Below, piece after piece: positions 1-9,018 of a stretch of DNA of 64,000 nt. The stretch comes from Hydrogenophilales bacterium (GTDB taxonomy: Bacteria; Pseudomonadota; Gammaproteobacteria; Burkholderiales; Thiobacillaceae), in NCBI GenBank assembly GCA_023258975.1, contig JAHFRD010000013.1, positions 1 through 64,000 on the forward strand, given 5' to 3'. A program made the position numbers and the translations under genes. Within the stretch, counting starts at the first letter, position 1. Each line of letters opens with the position of its first letter. The notes under the pieces were generated by a model. It saw only the letters and a program-made list of their open reading frames with translations, was not told where the DNA came from and did not search any database.

Positions 1-1065
1 CTTCTCGCGGGCGAAGCGGTAGGGCACCGAGTAGTAATGGCCGATGACCTCGACGTGATAGTCGATGCCGACCCGTGCCACCTTCCATTCGGCGAACTCG
101 TAGCGCGTTGCCGGCAACGGCCGCAGGGCGGGCCGATCCAGGTCGGCGAAGGCGGACTGGCGGCAGCCCGGCAGCTTCTTGAAGGGCCGACTGTTGAGCG
201 CCACCATGAGTTCGGTGATGGCCAGGTTGAGTTCGCCCAGGCTGAAGAAGCGCTGGTGGCGCTGGTGGCGCAGGCGGGCCAGCACCCAGCGCTCGACCAG
301 GAGCACGCCGCCCTCCACCTTGGCCTTGTCCTTCGGCCGGCGCGGCCGGGCGGGCAACACCACCGTGGCGTAATGGGCCGCCAGGTCGCGGTAGGTTGGG
401 TTGAGCTCGGGGTCGTAGAAGCAGGCGGTGGTGACGCCGCTTTTGAGATTGTCGGGAACCAGGAGCGCGGGAACGCCGCCCAGATGTTCGAGGGTGCGGA
501 CATGGCTGCCGATCCAGTCGGGCAGGCCCTGGCTCCAGGTGGCTTCGCAGTAGGTGTAGTTGGAGGCGCCGAGCACGGCGACGAAGACTGCGGCCTGGCG
601 GATTTCACCGGTCATTGGATCGACCACGGGGACGGTGGGGCCGGCGTAGTCGATGAACAGTTTCTCGCCCGGGGCATGGGTCTGGCGCAGGCTGACCGAG
701 AGCCGGCCGACCCAGTGCCGGTAGTGGTCGCAGAAGCCGCTGTAGCGGTAGCCGTCGGGATGTTCGGCCTTGTATTCCTGCCAGAGCAGGTCGAGGGTGA
801 CGCCCTTGCGCCGCAGTTCGCGATGTACCGCCGGCCAATCCGGCTCGGGGCGAGTCAGGCTGGAGGGTGCGGCCGGCGGATAGAGCCGCGCTTCCAGTTC
901 CGTCTCGCTGGCCCCGGCTGGCAGCGGCCAGGTGATGCCGGCTTGCTTGGCGCGGCGGAGAATTTCGCCAACGGTCGTCGGCGAGGCGCTGACCGCTCGG
1001 GCGATCTCGCGATGGCTGCGGCCACCCTCGTGGTGGAGCCGTAATACTTCAACAATCTTGCGCAT
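1..1065 (-). CDS. istA: IS21-family transposase IstA (C-terminus beyond the window)
   Basis: About 355 residues are visible from the ATG at 1065. The N-terminus is a helix-turn-helix (MRKIVEVLRLHHEGGRSHRE). The integrase-like DDE catalytic core follows: the first Asp in LFIDYAGP, the second in LLVPDNLKSGV and the Glu in KAKVEGGVLLVERW. A C-terminal beta-barrel segment with HYYSVPYRF follows, as in IstA proteins. IstA catalyses strand transfer and works with the AAA+ helper IstB, which should lie to the left. The frame is open to base 1 without a stop, so the gene is partial only because the window ends. Confidence in the family is high; the exact IS name cannot be given. Confidence 0.88.
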   Translation of the reverse strand, partial: MRKIVEVLRLHHEGGRSHREIARAVSASPTTVGEILRRAKQAGITWPLPAGASETELEARLYPPAAPSSLTRPEPDWPAVHRELRRKGVTLDLLWQEYKAEHPDGYRYSGFCDHYRHWVGRLSVSLRQTHAPGEKLFIDYAGPTVPVVDPMTGEIRQAAVFVAVLGASNYTYCEATWSQGLPDWIGSHVRTLEHLGGVPALLVPDNLKSGVTTACFYDPELNPTYRDLAAHYATVVLPARPRRPKDKAKVEGGVLLVERWVLARLRHQRHQRFFSLGELNLAITELMVALNSRPFKKLPGCRQSAFADLDRPALRPLPATRYEFAEWKVARVGIDYHVEVIGHYYSVPYRFAREK

Positions 1066-1153
1066 GGATAACCTGCTGTTCGCCATGTGGCCCTCGGCAA
1101 AATCGCCCAGGCTGCCACGGTTATCCCGCGTACTACTCAGCTCAAAATGACTG

Positions 1154-1220
1154 TTCAGGTTGCCGTGGAATCACCGTCCAGTTTCGCGTGGAATGGGTGT
1201 CCAGGTCGGCGTGGAATACG
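1154..1220. repeat. Three tandem 23-bp repeats at the IS21 end
   Basis: Three copies start at 1154, 1177 and 1200, so the period is exactly 23 bp. Each ends with the shared core GTGGAAT, preceded by CAGnTnnnC. IS21-family elements carry several such transposase-binding repeats inside each terminus, and the position upstream of istA fits that role. Confidence 0.7.
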
Positions 1221-1270
1221 CGGGGTTTGCATGGACGCTTTGGGCGTGGTGGGCACGCCCCGGATGGGGG

Positions 1271-1607
1271 TCATACCCGCCAGTGGGCCGGTGCCGGCGC
1301 GTCGAGCCGTTGCCAGTCCACACCGGTGATGAGCCATTGCCATTGGATGGCGGTGAGGGTACCTACCGGGGAGTCCGCGCCGGGCCAGGTAAAGTGGCCG
1401 CGATGCAGGCGCCGCTGGCACAGCCAGACGCCGGTGCCGTCCCAGATCAGGAGCTTGAGCCGGTTCTGGCGCCGGTTGCGGAAGGCGTAGGCGCTGCCGT
1501 CGCGGGAAGGCCAGTGTGTTCTGGACTCGTTGCGAGAGGCCGTCGATGCCGGCGCGCATGTCGATGGGTTCGACCACCAGCCAGACCTGGGATGCGGTCG
1601 GCATCAT
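1271..1607 (-). pseudogene. IS66 Orf2 protein TnpB, frameshifted
   Basis: From the ATG at 1607 the frame reads MMPTASQVWLVVEPIDMRAG, continuing GIDGLSQRVQNTLA, the characteristic N-terminus of IS66 Orf2. Near 1505 the frame breaks. In the next frame the family continues with RDGSAYAFRNRR, then RLKLLIWDGTGVWLCQRRL and WLITGVDWQRL, to a stop at 1271. Removing one T in the CTGGCCTTCC stretch restores a single open frame, so a one-base insertion is the likely lesion. TnpB is an accessory protein of IS66 transposition. The rest of the gene is intact, so the damage looks recent. Confidence 0.75.
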
Positions 1608-1683
1608 CCTAGAAACGGCAGTTGAACGCTCATTCGCCCTCGTGAGGCCGCATGGATGCTGGCGAAAGTGCCTTCGATCACGC

Positions 1684-2013
1684 TCACCCATTGGGTGAGC
1701 CCGCTACGCACCCGCTGGCACGTCCGGGCGGGCGTCTGGCTTTGTCGCTCCTCCTTTGCGTCGTCGCTTCGCGCCAGCCACCGGGGCTGTGGAGTCGGGC
1801 GATACCGCTGGGGGTAGGGGCGGTGACGTTGACCGGCAGCAGCGTCAGCGCCGCCTTCCCCGCAGCGTGGGAGGCGTCTTCCCGGCGGCGCCAGAGGTAG
1901 AAGGATTTGATGTTCACGCCCTGGCTGACGCAATACGCCGCTTGCGTCAGCTCGCTTTGCCGCCAGGCTGTCCGGTGCCTGCGCCAGTAGTTCGCCCCAT
2001 GTCGCTTCGCCAT
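1684..2013 (-). CDS. IS66 accessory protein TnpA (Orf1)
   Basis: The protein is about 109 residues. It opens with MAKRHGANYWRRHRTAWRQS and continues SELTQAAYCVSQGVNIKSFYLW, the helix-turn-helix pattern of IS66 Orf1 proteins, which are small basic accessory proteins. The ATG at 2013 is preferred; an in-frame TTG at 2028 is also possible. The C-terminus after LHSPGGW does not match what I remember of the family well and may be diverged or shifted. The gene lies just inside the GTAAGCG terminus and precedes tnpB, the normal IS66 order. Confidence 0.6.
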   Translation of the reverse strand: MAKRHGANYWRRHRTAWRQSELTQAAYCVSQGVNIKSFYLWRRREDASHAAGKAALTLLPVNVTAPTPSGIARLHSPGGWREATTQRRSDKARRPPGRASGCVAGSPNG

Positions 2014-2069
2014 ATCGAGTGCCCTCAAAAAACACTCAGCTTGAGCAGGCTTGGCGTGTCAGAACAGGT

Positions 2070-2088
2070 GGGGGGGGGGGACGCTTAC
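2070..2088. repeat. IS66 terminal inverted repeat with a run of 11 G
   Basis: On the minus strand the element begins GTAAGCGT followed by a run of C (11 G on the plus strand, 2070-2080). GTAAGCG is the usual IS66 tip. The homopolymer is long enough to be slippage-prone or a sequencing-error site. Confidence 0.55.
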
Positions 2089-2186
2089 AATCAGCCATCA
2101 GCCCGAACCTATTCGGGTTGATGGCGTGACTTGCAACTTATGCTGTTACGACTTGCAGCTTATGGTGTCACCCACAGCGCCTTGTC

Positions 2187-5069
2187 TCAGCCGCACGCCC
2201 CCACCGCTCCGCACGCCGTACAGAAATCGCAGCCGTCCTTGCGGATCACCGTGGCGTTGCCGCATTCCTTGCATACCGCGCCGGTCATGACGACTTTGGC
2301 GGGCTCGCCGGTGTGGGACGGGGGCAGCGAGGGGGTCTGCAGGATGCCCATTTCCTTCACCGGCAGGCCGTCTTCGGTGAGGATGCCGAGCATGGCGTAG
2401 CGGTGGATGATGAGGCGGGCGACGTAGGCGACCGTGGAAGGCCAGTTGGTTTGCTTCGATTGCCCCGGCACGAAGGCCATGAAATCGCCCAGCGGTTCCG
2501 GGTAGTTGAGCAGCTTCCTGAGCTTCATGCCGATCCAGGCCGGGTCCATGACGCGCATGTCCAGGGAGAGCAGCTTGCACAGACCGTCCAGCGCGCGCGG
2601 GTATTCGCCGGAGAGCCACAGGGAATAAGGGCGGGTGACGCCGTCGGGCAGGGCGATTTCCTTGAGGCCGAGGACGAAGTCGTCGCCGGTGTGCGGGTTG
2701 AAGACATCCACGGTCCAGGACAGGGTGCCGTCGGTGCCGGTCTTGGGTTCCTTGTGCGAGAACAGGGCGTCGAGCACGGGCGTGGCGCCGGGGCCGTCCA
2801 GCGCTTGCAGTTCATCCAGGCGCCAGCGCAGGAGTTGCGCGGTAGCGGCAACCAGGCTGGGCATCTGCTTGGGTTCGCCATCGGGCGGGAAGGGGATGGA
2901 GCAACTGTCGTCGCCGCGTGTTTTCGCCAGGGTGTCGAGTTTCAATTTGAGCCAGCCGCGATCATTGGCGCGCATGTCCATCGACAGGGTTTTCGCCACC
3001 GCGCCGAGGCCACGCGGCTGTTCGGCGCCGTTGACCCAAACCTCGAACGGCCAGGCGCGGCCTTCGCTTTCGGTATGGCCGACGAACAGGGCGAAGCTGC
3101 CGCAGGTGCTGTCGAGCATGTAGCACCAGGCCGGGTTGCCGCCGGTCAGTTTCGGGCGGCCCGGCCATTTCAGGCTTTCCAGCACCGGGGCGGGCAGGGC
3201 CTTGATCTCGATGCGGCGGTTGACGTCGGAGAGTTCGAAATCCTGCGGCGCTTTTGCCTTCTCGGCGGCGGTTTTCGCCGGATCCGGGGTTTCCTTGCCG
3301 GTGGAAAGCACGCTGCCCAGCACGGCATTGGGCCGGTAGGTGGCCAGCCCCTTGAGTCCGGCCTTCCAGCCGGCCAGGTAGAGGCCCTCGAAGTCGGTGT
3401 AGGGGTAATCGACCGGCACGTTGACGGTCTTGGAAATGGCGGAATCGACGTAGGGCGCGACGGCCGCGACGATGTTCATGTGCGCCAGGGCGGAGATTTC
3501 CAGCGCGGTGACGAAGGAGGCCGGCAGGTTTTCCATGTCGCCGCCCTGTTCGCGGTAGACGCGCCAGGCATGGTCTTCCACCTGATATTCCTTCCAGCCG
3601 CCTTCCGCGAGACGCTTCTTGCGCGTGTAGGCCCAGGAGAAGGGCGGCTCGATGCCGTTGCTGGCGTTGTCGGCGAAGGCCAGGGAGATGGTGCCGGTGG
3701 GGGCGATGGACAGGAGATGCGAATTGCGGATGCCGTGCTCGCGGATCTGGGCCTTGATCTCCTCCGGCAGGCGCGAGGCGAAGTTGCCGCCGGACAGGTA
3801 CAGATCGGCGTTGAACAGCGGGAAGGGGTCGCGCTCGATCGCCAGTTCCACCGAAGCCAGGTAGGCCTGGTCGCGCATGAACTCGGCCACCTGGGTGGAG
3901 AAGGCCAGCGCTTCCGGGGTGTCATATTTCAGGCCGAGCATCACCAGGGCATCGCCCAGGCCGGTGAAACCGAGGCCGACGCGGCGCTTGCTGTGGGCCT
4001 CGTTGCGCTGTTTTTCCAGGGGCCAGGCGGTCAGATCGAGGACGTTGTCCAGCGCCCGAATACAGATGGGCAGGATGCGCTTGAGGCCGTCGAAATCGAA
4101 ACTCGCCTCTTCGCCGAAGGCATGGTTGACGAAGCGGGTCAGGTTGACCGAGCCCAGACAGCAGCAGCCGTAGGGCGGCAGGGGCTGTTCGCCGCAGGGG
4201 TTGGTCGCCTCGATGGTTTCGCAATAGCCGAGGTTGTTGTCGCGGTTGATGCGGTCGATGAACAGCACGCCGGGTTCGGCGTGGTCGTAGGTGGAGGCCA
4301 TGATCTGGGTCCACAGCTCGCGTGCTGGCAGTTTGCGGTAGACCCAGATGCCGTCGGTGCGCTGGTAGGCGCCGTTGGCCTTCTGTTCGGCGCCGGGCTC
4401 CGACTTGTGCATGAGTTCGACATCGCCGTCGGCTTCCACCGCCCGCATGAAGACATCGGTGATGCCCACGGAGATGTTGAAGTTCCTCAGGTCGCCCTGG
4501 TCCTTGGCGTGGATGAAGTCCTCGATGTCGGGATGGTCGCAGCGCATCACGCCCATCTGCGCGCCGCGCCGGCTGCCGGCGGATTCCACGGTCTCGCAGG
4601 AACGGTCGAACACGCGCATGTACGAAACCGGGCCGCTGGCGCGCGACTGGGTGCCTTTGACCAGGGCGCCTTTCGGGCGGATCGTGGAAAAATCGTAGCC
4701 GACGCCGCCACCCCGGCGCATGGTTTCGGCGGCTTCCTCCAGCGCCACGTAGATGCCGGGCTTGCCGTCGCTTTCGCCGGAAATGGCATCGCCCACCGGC
4801 TGCACGAAACAGTTGATGAGGGTCGCCTGCAAGCCGGTTCCGGCCGCCGAGTTGATGCGCCCGGCCGGAATGAATCCGGCTTCCATCGCATGGAGGAACG
4901 CCTTTTCCCAATGCGCCCGTTGCGCCTTTTTTTCCACCGAAGCCAGTGCCTGCGCCACCCTGACGCGCACATCGACGACATTCTGTTCGTCGCCTTTGGC
5001 GTATTTTTCCAACAGCACTTCACTGGAGATGGTCTGATCGGCCAGTTCGGGGAAAAGGGCTTCCTGCAT
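2187..5069 (-). CDS. nrdJ: Vitamin B12-dependent (class II) ribonucleotide reductase NrdJ
   Basis: This 960-residue enzyme reduces ribonucleotides to deoxyribonucleotides with adenosylcobalamin, with or without oxygen. The reductase barrel shows INCFVQ (Cys87), [17 protein letters not shown] (118-134), [20 protein letters not shown] (290-309) and [14 protein letters not shown] (452-465). Two TSCPD-like segments follow in tandem (about 640-720 and 780-860, each with LSMDMR or LSLDMR). The C-terminus is a Cys cluster (Cys933, 936, 947, 950, 953, 959), as in long NrdJ proteins, probably involved in zinc binding or active-site re-reduction. The ATG at 5069 follows a GAGGA ribosome site. No NrdR gene is in the window. 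Candidate NrdR boxes lie immediately upstream. Confidence 0.95.
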   Translation of the reverse strand: MQEALFPELADQTISSEVLLEKYAKGDEQNVVDVRVRVAQALASVEKKAQRAHWEKAFLHAMEAGFIPAGRINSAAGTGLQATLINCFVQPVGDAISGESDGKPGIYVALEEAAETMRRGGGVGYDFSTIRPKGALVKGTQSRASGPVSYMRVFDRSCETVESAGSRRGAQMGVMRCDHPDIEDFIHAKDQGDLRNFNISVGITDVFMRAVEADGDVELMHKSEPGAEQKANGAYQRTDGIWVYRKLPARELWTQIMASTYDHAEPGVLFIDRINRDNNLGYCETIEATNPCGEQPLPPYGCCCLGSVNLTRFVNHAFGEEASFDFDGLKRILPICIRALDNVLDLTAWPLEKQRNEAHSKRRVGLGFTGLGDALVMLGLKYDTPEALAFSTQVAEFMRDQAYLASVELAIERDPFPLFNADLYLSGGNFASRLPEEIKAQIREHGIRNSHLLSIAPTGTISLAFADNASNGIEPPFSWAYTRKKRLAEGGWKEYQVEDHAWRVYREQGGDMENLPASFVTALEISALAHMNIVAAVAPYVDSAISKTVNVPVDYPYTDFEGLYLAGWKAGLKGLATYRPNAVLGSVLSTGKETPDPAKTAAEKAKAPQDFELSDVNRRIEIKALPAPVLESLKWPGRPKLTGGNPAWCYMLDSTCGSFALFVGHTESEGRAWPFEVWVNGAEQPRGLGAVAKTLSMDMRANDRGWLKLKLDTLAKTRGDDSCSIPFPPDGEPKQMPSLVAATAQLLRWRLDELQALDGPGATPVLDALFSHKEPKTGTDGTLSWTVDVFNPHTGDDFVLGLKEIALPDGVTRPYSLWLSGEYPRALDGLCKLLSLDMRVMDPAWIGMKLRKLLNYPEPLGDFMAFVPGQSKQTNWPSTVAYVARLIIHRYAMLGILTEDGLPVKEMGILQTPSLPPSHTGEPAKVVMTGAVCKECGNATVIRKDGCDFCTACGAVGACG

Positions 5070-5081
5070 GATGTCGTCCTC

Positions 5082-5129
5082 ACACTAGATATATGGTGGA
5101 AATCGCTTTTTAGACACTATGGGCAGCGT
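5082..5129 (-). promoter_or_regulatory. Two candidate NrdR boxes and a promoter upstream of nrdJ
   Basis: Two 16-bp sites start at 5082 (ACACTAGATATATGGT) and 5114 (ACACTATGGGCAGCGT), exactly 32 bp or about three helical turns apart. Both resemble the NrdR box ACACWATATMTWGTGT; by eye the first matches 13 of 16 positions and the second 11. NrdR boxes normally occur as such pairs in front of ribonucleotide reductase genes. On the minus strand a possible -35 (TTGAAA) and -10 (TAAAAA) lie 17 bp apart across the distal box. The proximal box ends 13 bp from the start codon. Confidence 0.6.
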
Positions 5130-5214
5130 TTTCAAGCAGAATTTTCAAGTTCCCACGATTTGCGGCGATCCCGGCTCGTGGACAGGGTTCAGCGTGAGCA
5201 AGCAGATGGCTTTT

Positions 5215-5256
5215 GTAGCGCCGGCTGCCAGCCGGCTGTTTTCTCAAGACGCCGCA
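5215..5256. repeat. GTAGCGCCGGC palindromic repeat (copy 1)
   Basis: The sequence opens GTAGCGCCGGCTGCCAGCCG, a compact hairpin followed by a TTTT run and an eroded right half. It is one of six related copies in the window, the others starting at 47116, 49990, 51961, 55460 and 58752. It lies between nrdJ and xthA. Confidence 0.7.
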
Positions 5257-5275
5257 AAGGGCGCGAATCGACGGA

Positions 5276-6052
5276 TTACGTGTGCTCGCCGACGAGCGTG
5301 GCCACCACCGGCGTGTGGTCCGAGGGGCGTTCCAGTTTGCGTGGCGCCTTGTCGATTTCCACCGCCGTACAGCGGCCGGCCAGCGGCGGCGAGAGCAGGA
5401 TGTGGTCGATGCGCATGCCGAGATCGCGACGGAATCCGGCGGCGCGGTAATCCCACCAACTGAAGCTTTTCTCCGGCTGCTCGAACAGGCGGAAGGCATC
5501 CGCCAAACCCAACCCGAGCAGGGACTGGAATTGCTCGCGCTCCGGCGCGGAAACCAGCACGTTGCCGACCCAGGCGGCCGGGTCGTGCACGTCGCGGTCT
5601 TCCGGGGCGATGTTGTAGTCGCCCAGCAGCGCCAGATTCGGATGCCGGGCGAGTTCGTCCTTGAGCCAGGCATTGAGCGCATTCAGCCAGCGCAGCTTGT
5701 AGAGATATTTGTCGGAATCCAGGCTCTGGCCGTTGGGAATGTAGACGCAGACGACGCGGATGCCGCCCACGGTGGCCGCCAGCACCCGCTTCTGTTCGTC
5801 CGCGAAGCCGGGGATGCCGGCCTGGACGTCCTCGATGGGCAAGCGGCTGACGATGGCGACGCCGTTGTAGGTCTTCTGCCCGGCGTAGGCGACCCGGTAG
5901 CCGGCGGCCTCGATTTCCGCGCGCGGAAACTTGCTGTCTTCCAGCTTGGTTTCCTGCAGGCAGACCACACCGGTTTGCGTCGCGTCCAGCCAGTCGAGCA
6001 GATGTGGCAGGCGGACTTTCAGGGAATTGACGTTCCATGTGGCGAGTTTCAT
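5276..6052 (-). CDS. xthA: Exodeoxyribonuclease III / AP endonuclease
   Basis: This 258-residue endonuclease/exonuclease/phosphatase-fold enzyme cleaves DNA at abasic sites and removes 3'-blocking groups. Visible family signatures are [29 protein letters not shown] (metal-binding Glu34), [26 protein letters not shown] and the C-terminal RIDHILLS and [12 protein letters not shown] with the catalytic His. The ATG at 6052 overlaps the stop of the upstream glycosyltransferase in an ATGA, so it may be co-translated with the polysaccharide operon although its function is DNA repair. A longer open frame upstream of this ATG has no family similarity and was rejected. Confidence 0.93.
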   Translation of the reverse strand: MKLATWNVNSLKVRLPHLLDWLDATQTGVVCLQETKLEDSKFPRAEIEAAGYRVAYAGQKTYNGVAIVSRLPIEDVQAGIPGFADEQKRVLAATVGGIRVVCVYIPNGQSLDSDKYLYKLRWLNALNAWLKDELARHPNLALLGDYNIAPEDRDVHDPAAWVGNVLVSAPEREQFQSLLGLGLADAFRLFEQPEKSFSWWDYRAAGFRRDLGMRIDHILLSPPLAGRCTAVEIDKAPRKLERPSDHTPVVATLVGEHT

Positions 6053-7479
6053 GGCGAAATTCGGTAGAGGGCATGATTGCCCTGTCGGGTGACCGGGTTG
6101 CTCAGGCCGGCGCACAGATCCGTCGAGGTATCCGGCGAGCAGAGCAGATACAGCGGACGGCCGCTGGCGCGGATGGCCGCCGGGGGGGCGTCCGGCGTCC
6201 AGGTGGCGAGGCCGCTGCCCGCCAGGAAACGCTGCGCGGCGGGTGCCAGCACGACGGAGTCGGGCGGCAGGTGGGCGCCCGCCCACAAGGCGACATCGCG
6301 GTAATCCTTGCTCTCCGGCGTCACAAAGCGGAGACGGTCGGGAGCGGCCAGATGCCAGGCCAGCGAGGTGGCAACCAACAACAGCAGGGCGCCGGGCAGC
6401 ACCCGCGAGAGTGTCGCCAGGCGCGGCAGACGCCGCCCGATCTCCCGCGCGCCGTGCAGCAGGTAATAGAACAGGAATGGCAGGAACGGCAGCCAGTAGC
6501 GCGCCGCGCCCGCGCGCGGCACGAACAGGAAGGCCAGGGCCAGCGGCAGCCAGCATTCCACCGCCCCCCGGCGGCGGCGGAACAGCGTCAGCCAGCCGAA
6601 TCCGGCGATGGCCAGCAGCGCCAGGGACAGGAGTACGGAGAGGTCATGCTCGCGCGCCCACTCCAGGGGAATCCAGGGCAGGAGGAAATGCGCGGGATAA
6701 CGCAGGTCATGCCAGTACAGGCGCTGCGCGTATTCCCTGGGCGAGCGGGTCAGATCATTCAGCACTTGCACGCCACTGCCGAAACGCGTGGTGATCCAGT
6801 CCAGCGGCTGGCTGGCGAGCACATGGCCGGTGTAGCCCTTCCAGGCCAGGATGGCGACGAGCAGGGGCGCGGCATAGGCGAGGCAGGCGGCCAGGCGTTG
6901 CCGCACGGGCCAGGGCCGCAACAGGAAATAGAGCGGGCCGGCGAACAGGAAGATGGCGGCGTAGCCCCGCGTGAAAAAGGCCAGAACCGCGAGCAGGCCG
7001 GCCAGGAAAGCCATGCGCCCGTTCTCCGCGCGCGACAGGCCGAGCAGCGCGGCGGCGACGGCCGCGATATACGGCACCTCGGTCATGGGGTGATGGCTGT
7101 ACAGGAAGAACGCCGGGCTCAACGCCGTGAGCAGCACGGCCCAGGCGCCGATCCGTTCCTCCGGCCAGAGCCGGCGCAGCAGCGCGAGGGCGCCCAGGCC
7201 GAACGCCACCATCACCAGCTTGAGCGCCATCCAGTTGAGGCCGACAAGCTTGATGGCGCCGGCAAGCAGGCCGGCGAACAGCGGCGGCCAGGCGGCGTGA
7301 TGGCCGTACTCGGCGAGCGGGAAGGTGTCGCTGGTGTAGCGGCCGTACTGCGCCAGATTCCAGCCCATGCTGACGAACCAGGCGCCGTCGTCGGCGTTGT
7401 AGCCGGGGAATTCCGGCGTCGGGAACAGGAACAGCAGGTAGAGCGCGGCGACGGCCCAGGGCAGATGGCGCGCGCTCAT
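6049..7479 (-). CDS. GT-C glycosyltransferase, family 39-like integral membrane protein
   Basis: This protein of about 476 residues has roughly ten hydrophobic segments. The first loop carries the acidic pair in [13 protein letters not shown], the usual site of the catalytic Asp in PMT/ArnT-type GT-C enzymes, which take sugars from polyprenyl-phosphate donors. [18 protein letters not shown] and [20 protein letters not shown] are further GT39-like stretches. The start at 7479 sits one base after the stop of the aminotransferase gene, and the stop overlaps xthA. The acceptor is unknown; membership in the surface-glycan locus suggests modification of a glycan or of lipid A. Confidence 0.75.
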   Translation of the reverse strand: MSARHLPWAVAALYLLFLFPTPEFPGYNADDGAWFVSMGWNLAQYGRYTSDTFPLAEYGHHAAWPPLFAGLLAGAIKLVGLNWMALKLVMVAFGLGALALLRRLWPEERIGAWAVLLTALSPAFFLYSHHPMTEVPYIAAVAAALLGLSRAENGRMAFLAGLLAVLAFFTRGYAAIFLFAGPLYFLLRPWPVRQRLAACLAYAAPLLVAILAWKGYTGHVLASQPLDWITTRFGSGVQVLNDLTRSPREYAQRLYWHDLRYPAHFLLPWIPLEWAREHDLSVLLSLALLAIAGFGWLTLFRRRRGAVECWLPLALAFLFVPRAGAARYWLPFLPFLFYYLLHGAREIGRRLPRLATLSRVLPGALLLLVATSLAWHLAAPDRLRFVTPESKDYRDVALWAGAHLPPDSVVLAPAAQRFLAGSGLATWTPDAPPAAIRASGRPLYLLCSPDTSTDLCAGLSNPVTRQGNHALYRISP

Positions 7480-7480
7480 C

Positions 7481-8608
7481 TCACTCGGCGGCCGCGAGCA
7501 CGCGCTGGATGACCCCGGCCTGGTGTTCTTCCAGCCCCACCCAGAGCGGCAGGCGCACCAGACGGTCGGAAAGCGCCTGGGTATGCCGCATATCGCCGAC
7601 CGCGCGGCCACGTTGCCGCCCGACCGGCGCCGTATGCAAAGGCACGTAATGGAACACGCTGAGGATGCCCTGAGCTTTCAGGGCGTCGATGAAAGCCGTG
7701 CGCTTTTCCAGTGTGGGCAGCAGCAGTTGGTACATGTGCGCGTTGTGCGCGCAATGCGCGGGCATTCGCGGGCGAACCACCTTGCCACGCTGTTCCAGAT
7801 CGGCGAAGGCGTCATGGTAGGTTCGCCACATCCCCAGGCGGCGTTGCGTGATGCTGTCCGCTTCTTCCATCTGCGCCCAGAGAAAGGCGGCGATCAGCTC
7901 GCTGGGCAGGTAGGAGGAACCGATGTCCACCCAGGTGTATTTGTCCACCTGACCACGGAAGAACTGGCTGCGGTTGGTGCCTTTCTCACGAATGATCTCG
8001 GCGCGTTCCGCCAGTTCTGGGTTGTTCACCAGCAGGGCGCCGCCCTCGCCGGAAATGATGTTCTTGGTCTCGTGGAAGGAGAGCGCCGCCAGGTCGCCGA
8101 TGCTGCCGAGCGGGCGATCCTTGTAGCGCGACAGGATGCCCTGCGCCGCGTCCTCGATCACCAGCAGCCTGTGGCGCTGGGCGATGTCCATGATCGCATC
8201 CATCTCGCAGGCCACCCCGGCGTAGTGCACCGGCACGATGGCGCGCGTCCTCGGCGTGATGGCCGCCTCGATCAGGGTCTCGTCGATATTCAGGGTGTCC
8301 GGGCGGATGTCCACGAACACCGGCACGGCGCCGCGCAACACGAAGGCGTTGGCGGTGGAGACGAAAGTGTAGGAGGGCATGATGACTTCATCGCCGGGCT
8401 GGATGTCGGCCAGGATCGCCGCCATTTCCAGCGCCGCCGTGCAGGAATGCGTGAGCAAGGCGCGCCGCGCCCCGGTGCGGGCTTCCAGCCAGGCATTGCA
8501 GCGTTTGGTGAAGCCGCCGTCGCCCGCCAGCCAGCCGTTGTGGTGCGCCTGGGCGATGTACCAGAGTTCCTTGCCGGTCATGTACGGCTTGTTGAAGGGG
8601 ATGTTCAT
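7481..8608 (-). CDS. wecE: Nucleotide-sugar 4-aminotransferase, WecE-like (DegT/DnrJ/EryC1 family)
   Basis: The 375-residue length is that of E. coli WecE (TDP-4-oxo-6-deoxy-D-glucose transaminase). The start MNIPFNKPYMTGKEL, the HNGWLAGDGGFTKRC segment and the PLP lysine in LSFHETKNIISGEGG (Lys182) are typical. VIEDAAQG holds the Asp that contacts the PLP nitrogen. The enzyme would make a 4-amino-4,6-dideoxyhexose nucleotide. A PglD-like acyltransferase nearby could then acylate the new amine. The start at 8608 overlaps the gtrA-like stop in an ATGA. The exact hexose is not determined. Confidence 0.85.
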   Translation of the reverse strand: MNIPFNKPYMTGKELWYIAQAHHNGWLAGDGGFTKRCNAWLEARTGARRALLTHSCTAALEMAAILADIQPGDEVIMPSYTFVSTANAFVLRGAVPVFVDIRPDTLNIDETLIEAAITPRTRAIVPVHYAGVACEMDAIMDIAQRHRLLVIEDAAQGILSRYKDRPLGSIGDLAALSFHETKNIISGEGGALLVNNPELAERAEIIREKGTNRSQFFRGQVDKYTWVDIGSSYLPSELIAAFLWAQMEEADSITQRRLGMWRTYHDAFADLEQRGKVVRPRMPAHCAHNAHMYQLLLPTLEKRTAFIDALKAQGILSVFHYVPLHTAPVGRQRGRAVGDMRHTQALSDRLVRLPLWVGLEEHQAGVIQRVLAAAE

Positions 8609-9018
8609 CTCGGTGTGGGCGTTGAGGTAATAAACGTGGGGTTTGAACGAAAAACCCAGAACTTCTGAAGCAGAAACAGCATGGCCGCGAGCGACAGCAC
8701 CATCACACCCTGGACGAACTCGTGCGGATATCTCATGTGATCCACAAGGACAAGCAATGCCAGCAGATTGATGACATACCCAAGTCCATATGAAATGCAA
8801 TAACGCACAAATGCAGGGCCGTGCATACCGACGTGGCGGAACGACCAACGTTTGTTGAAGACAAAGGTTTGCGCCACGCCCAGCCCATAAAGCAGCGTCA
8901 TTGCCAGCTTATGATCCATACCCGCAATCGTTAATATGAGATAAAGGGAAAACGCCAGAGCATTGGAGGCCAGGCCTACTATGGCATAGCGGGTAAACTG
9001 TCCCGCCGCTTCCCTCAT
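8605..9018 (-). CDS. GtrA-like small membrane protein
   Basis: This protein of about 137 residues has four hydrophobic segments and matches the GtrA pattern: QFTRYAIVGLASNALAFSLY, then QTFVFNKRWSF and a C-terminal LQKFWVF. GtrA proteins are thought to help flip polyprenyl-phosphate-linked sugars and usually work with a GtrB/ArnC-like synthase; one lies at 10298-11272. ATGA overlaps join it to the WbqC-family gene upstream and wecE downstream, so the start at 9018 is favoured over an ATG at 9057. Base composition is lower in GC than the flanking housekeeping DNA. Confidence 0.75.
   Translation of the reverse strand: MREAAGQFTRYAIVGLASNALAFSLYLILTIAGMDHKLAMTLLYGLGVAQTFVFNKRWSFRHVGMHGPAFVRYCISYGLGYVINLLALLVLVDHMRYPHEFVQGVMVLSLAAMLFLLQKFWVFRSNPTFITSTPTPR

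Larger units (their letters stand above)
1..1231 (-). mobile_element. IS21-family insertion sequence, one end plus istA, truncated by the window edge
   Basis: The segment carries an IstA-type transposase reading leftward off the window, preceded by three tandem repeats typical of an IS21 terminus. The outer end is probably near 1231, where the minus strand begins TGCAAACC; IS21-family ends usually begin with TG. The element abuts IS66-type sequence, which implies that it inserted into, or truncated, an IS66 element just past tnpB. The istB helper ATPase gene and the other end lie outside the window, so completeness cannot be judged. Confidence 0.75.
1232..2088 (-). mobile_element. IS66-family element, left part only (tnpA and frameshifted tnpB)
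   Basis: The minus strand begins with GTAAGCGTCC at 2088, matching the GTAA start of IS66-family inverted repeats. A tnpA-like gene, a tnpB-like frame and then the IS21 end follow. IS66 elements normally carry a third, large gene (tnpC, the transposase), which is absent here. It is either on the far side of the IS21 insertion or lost. Bases 2089-2096 would be one copy of the 8-bp target duplication. Confidence 0.7.

Noticed and set aside
2313-5450. Very long open frame on the plus strand opposite nrdJ
   Set aside because: It is antisense to a perfectly conserved NrdJ, is rich in Gly/Ala/Val/His from complementary high-GC codons and has no family motif.
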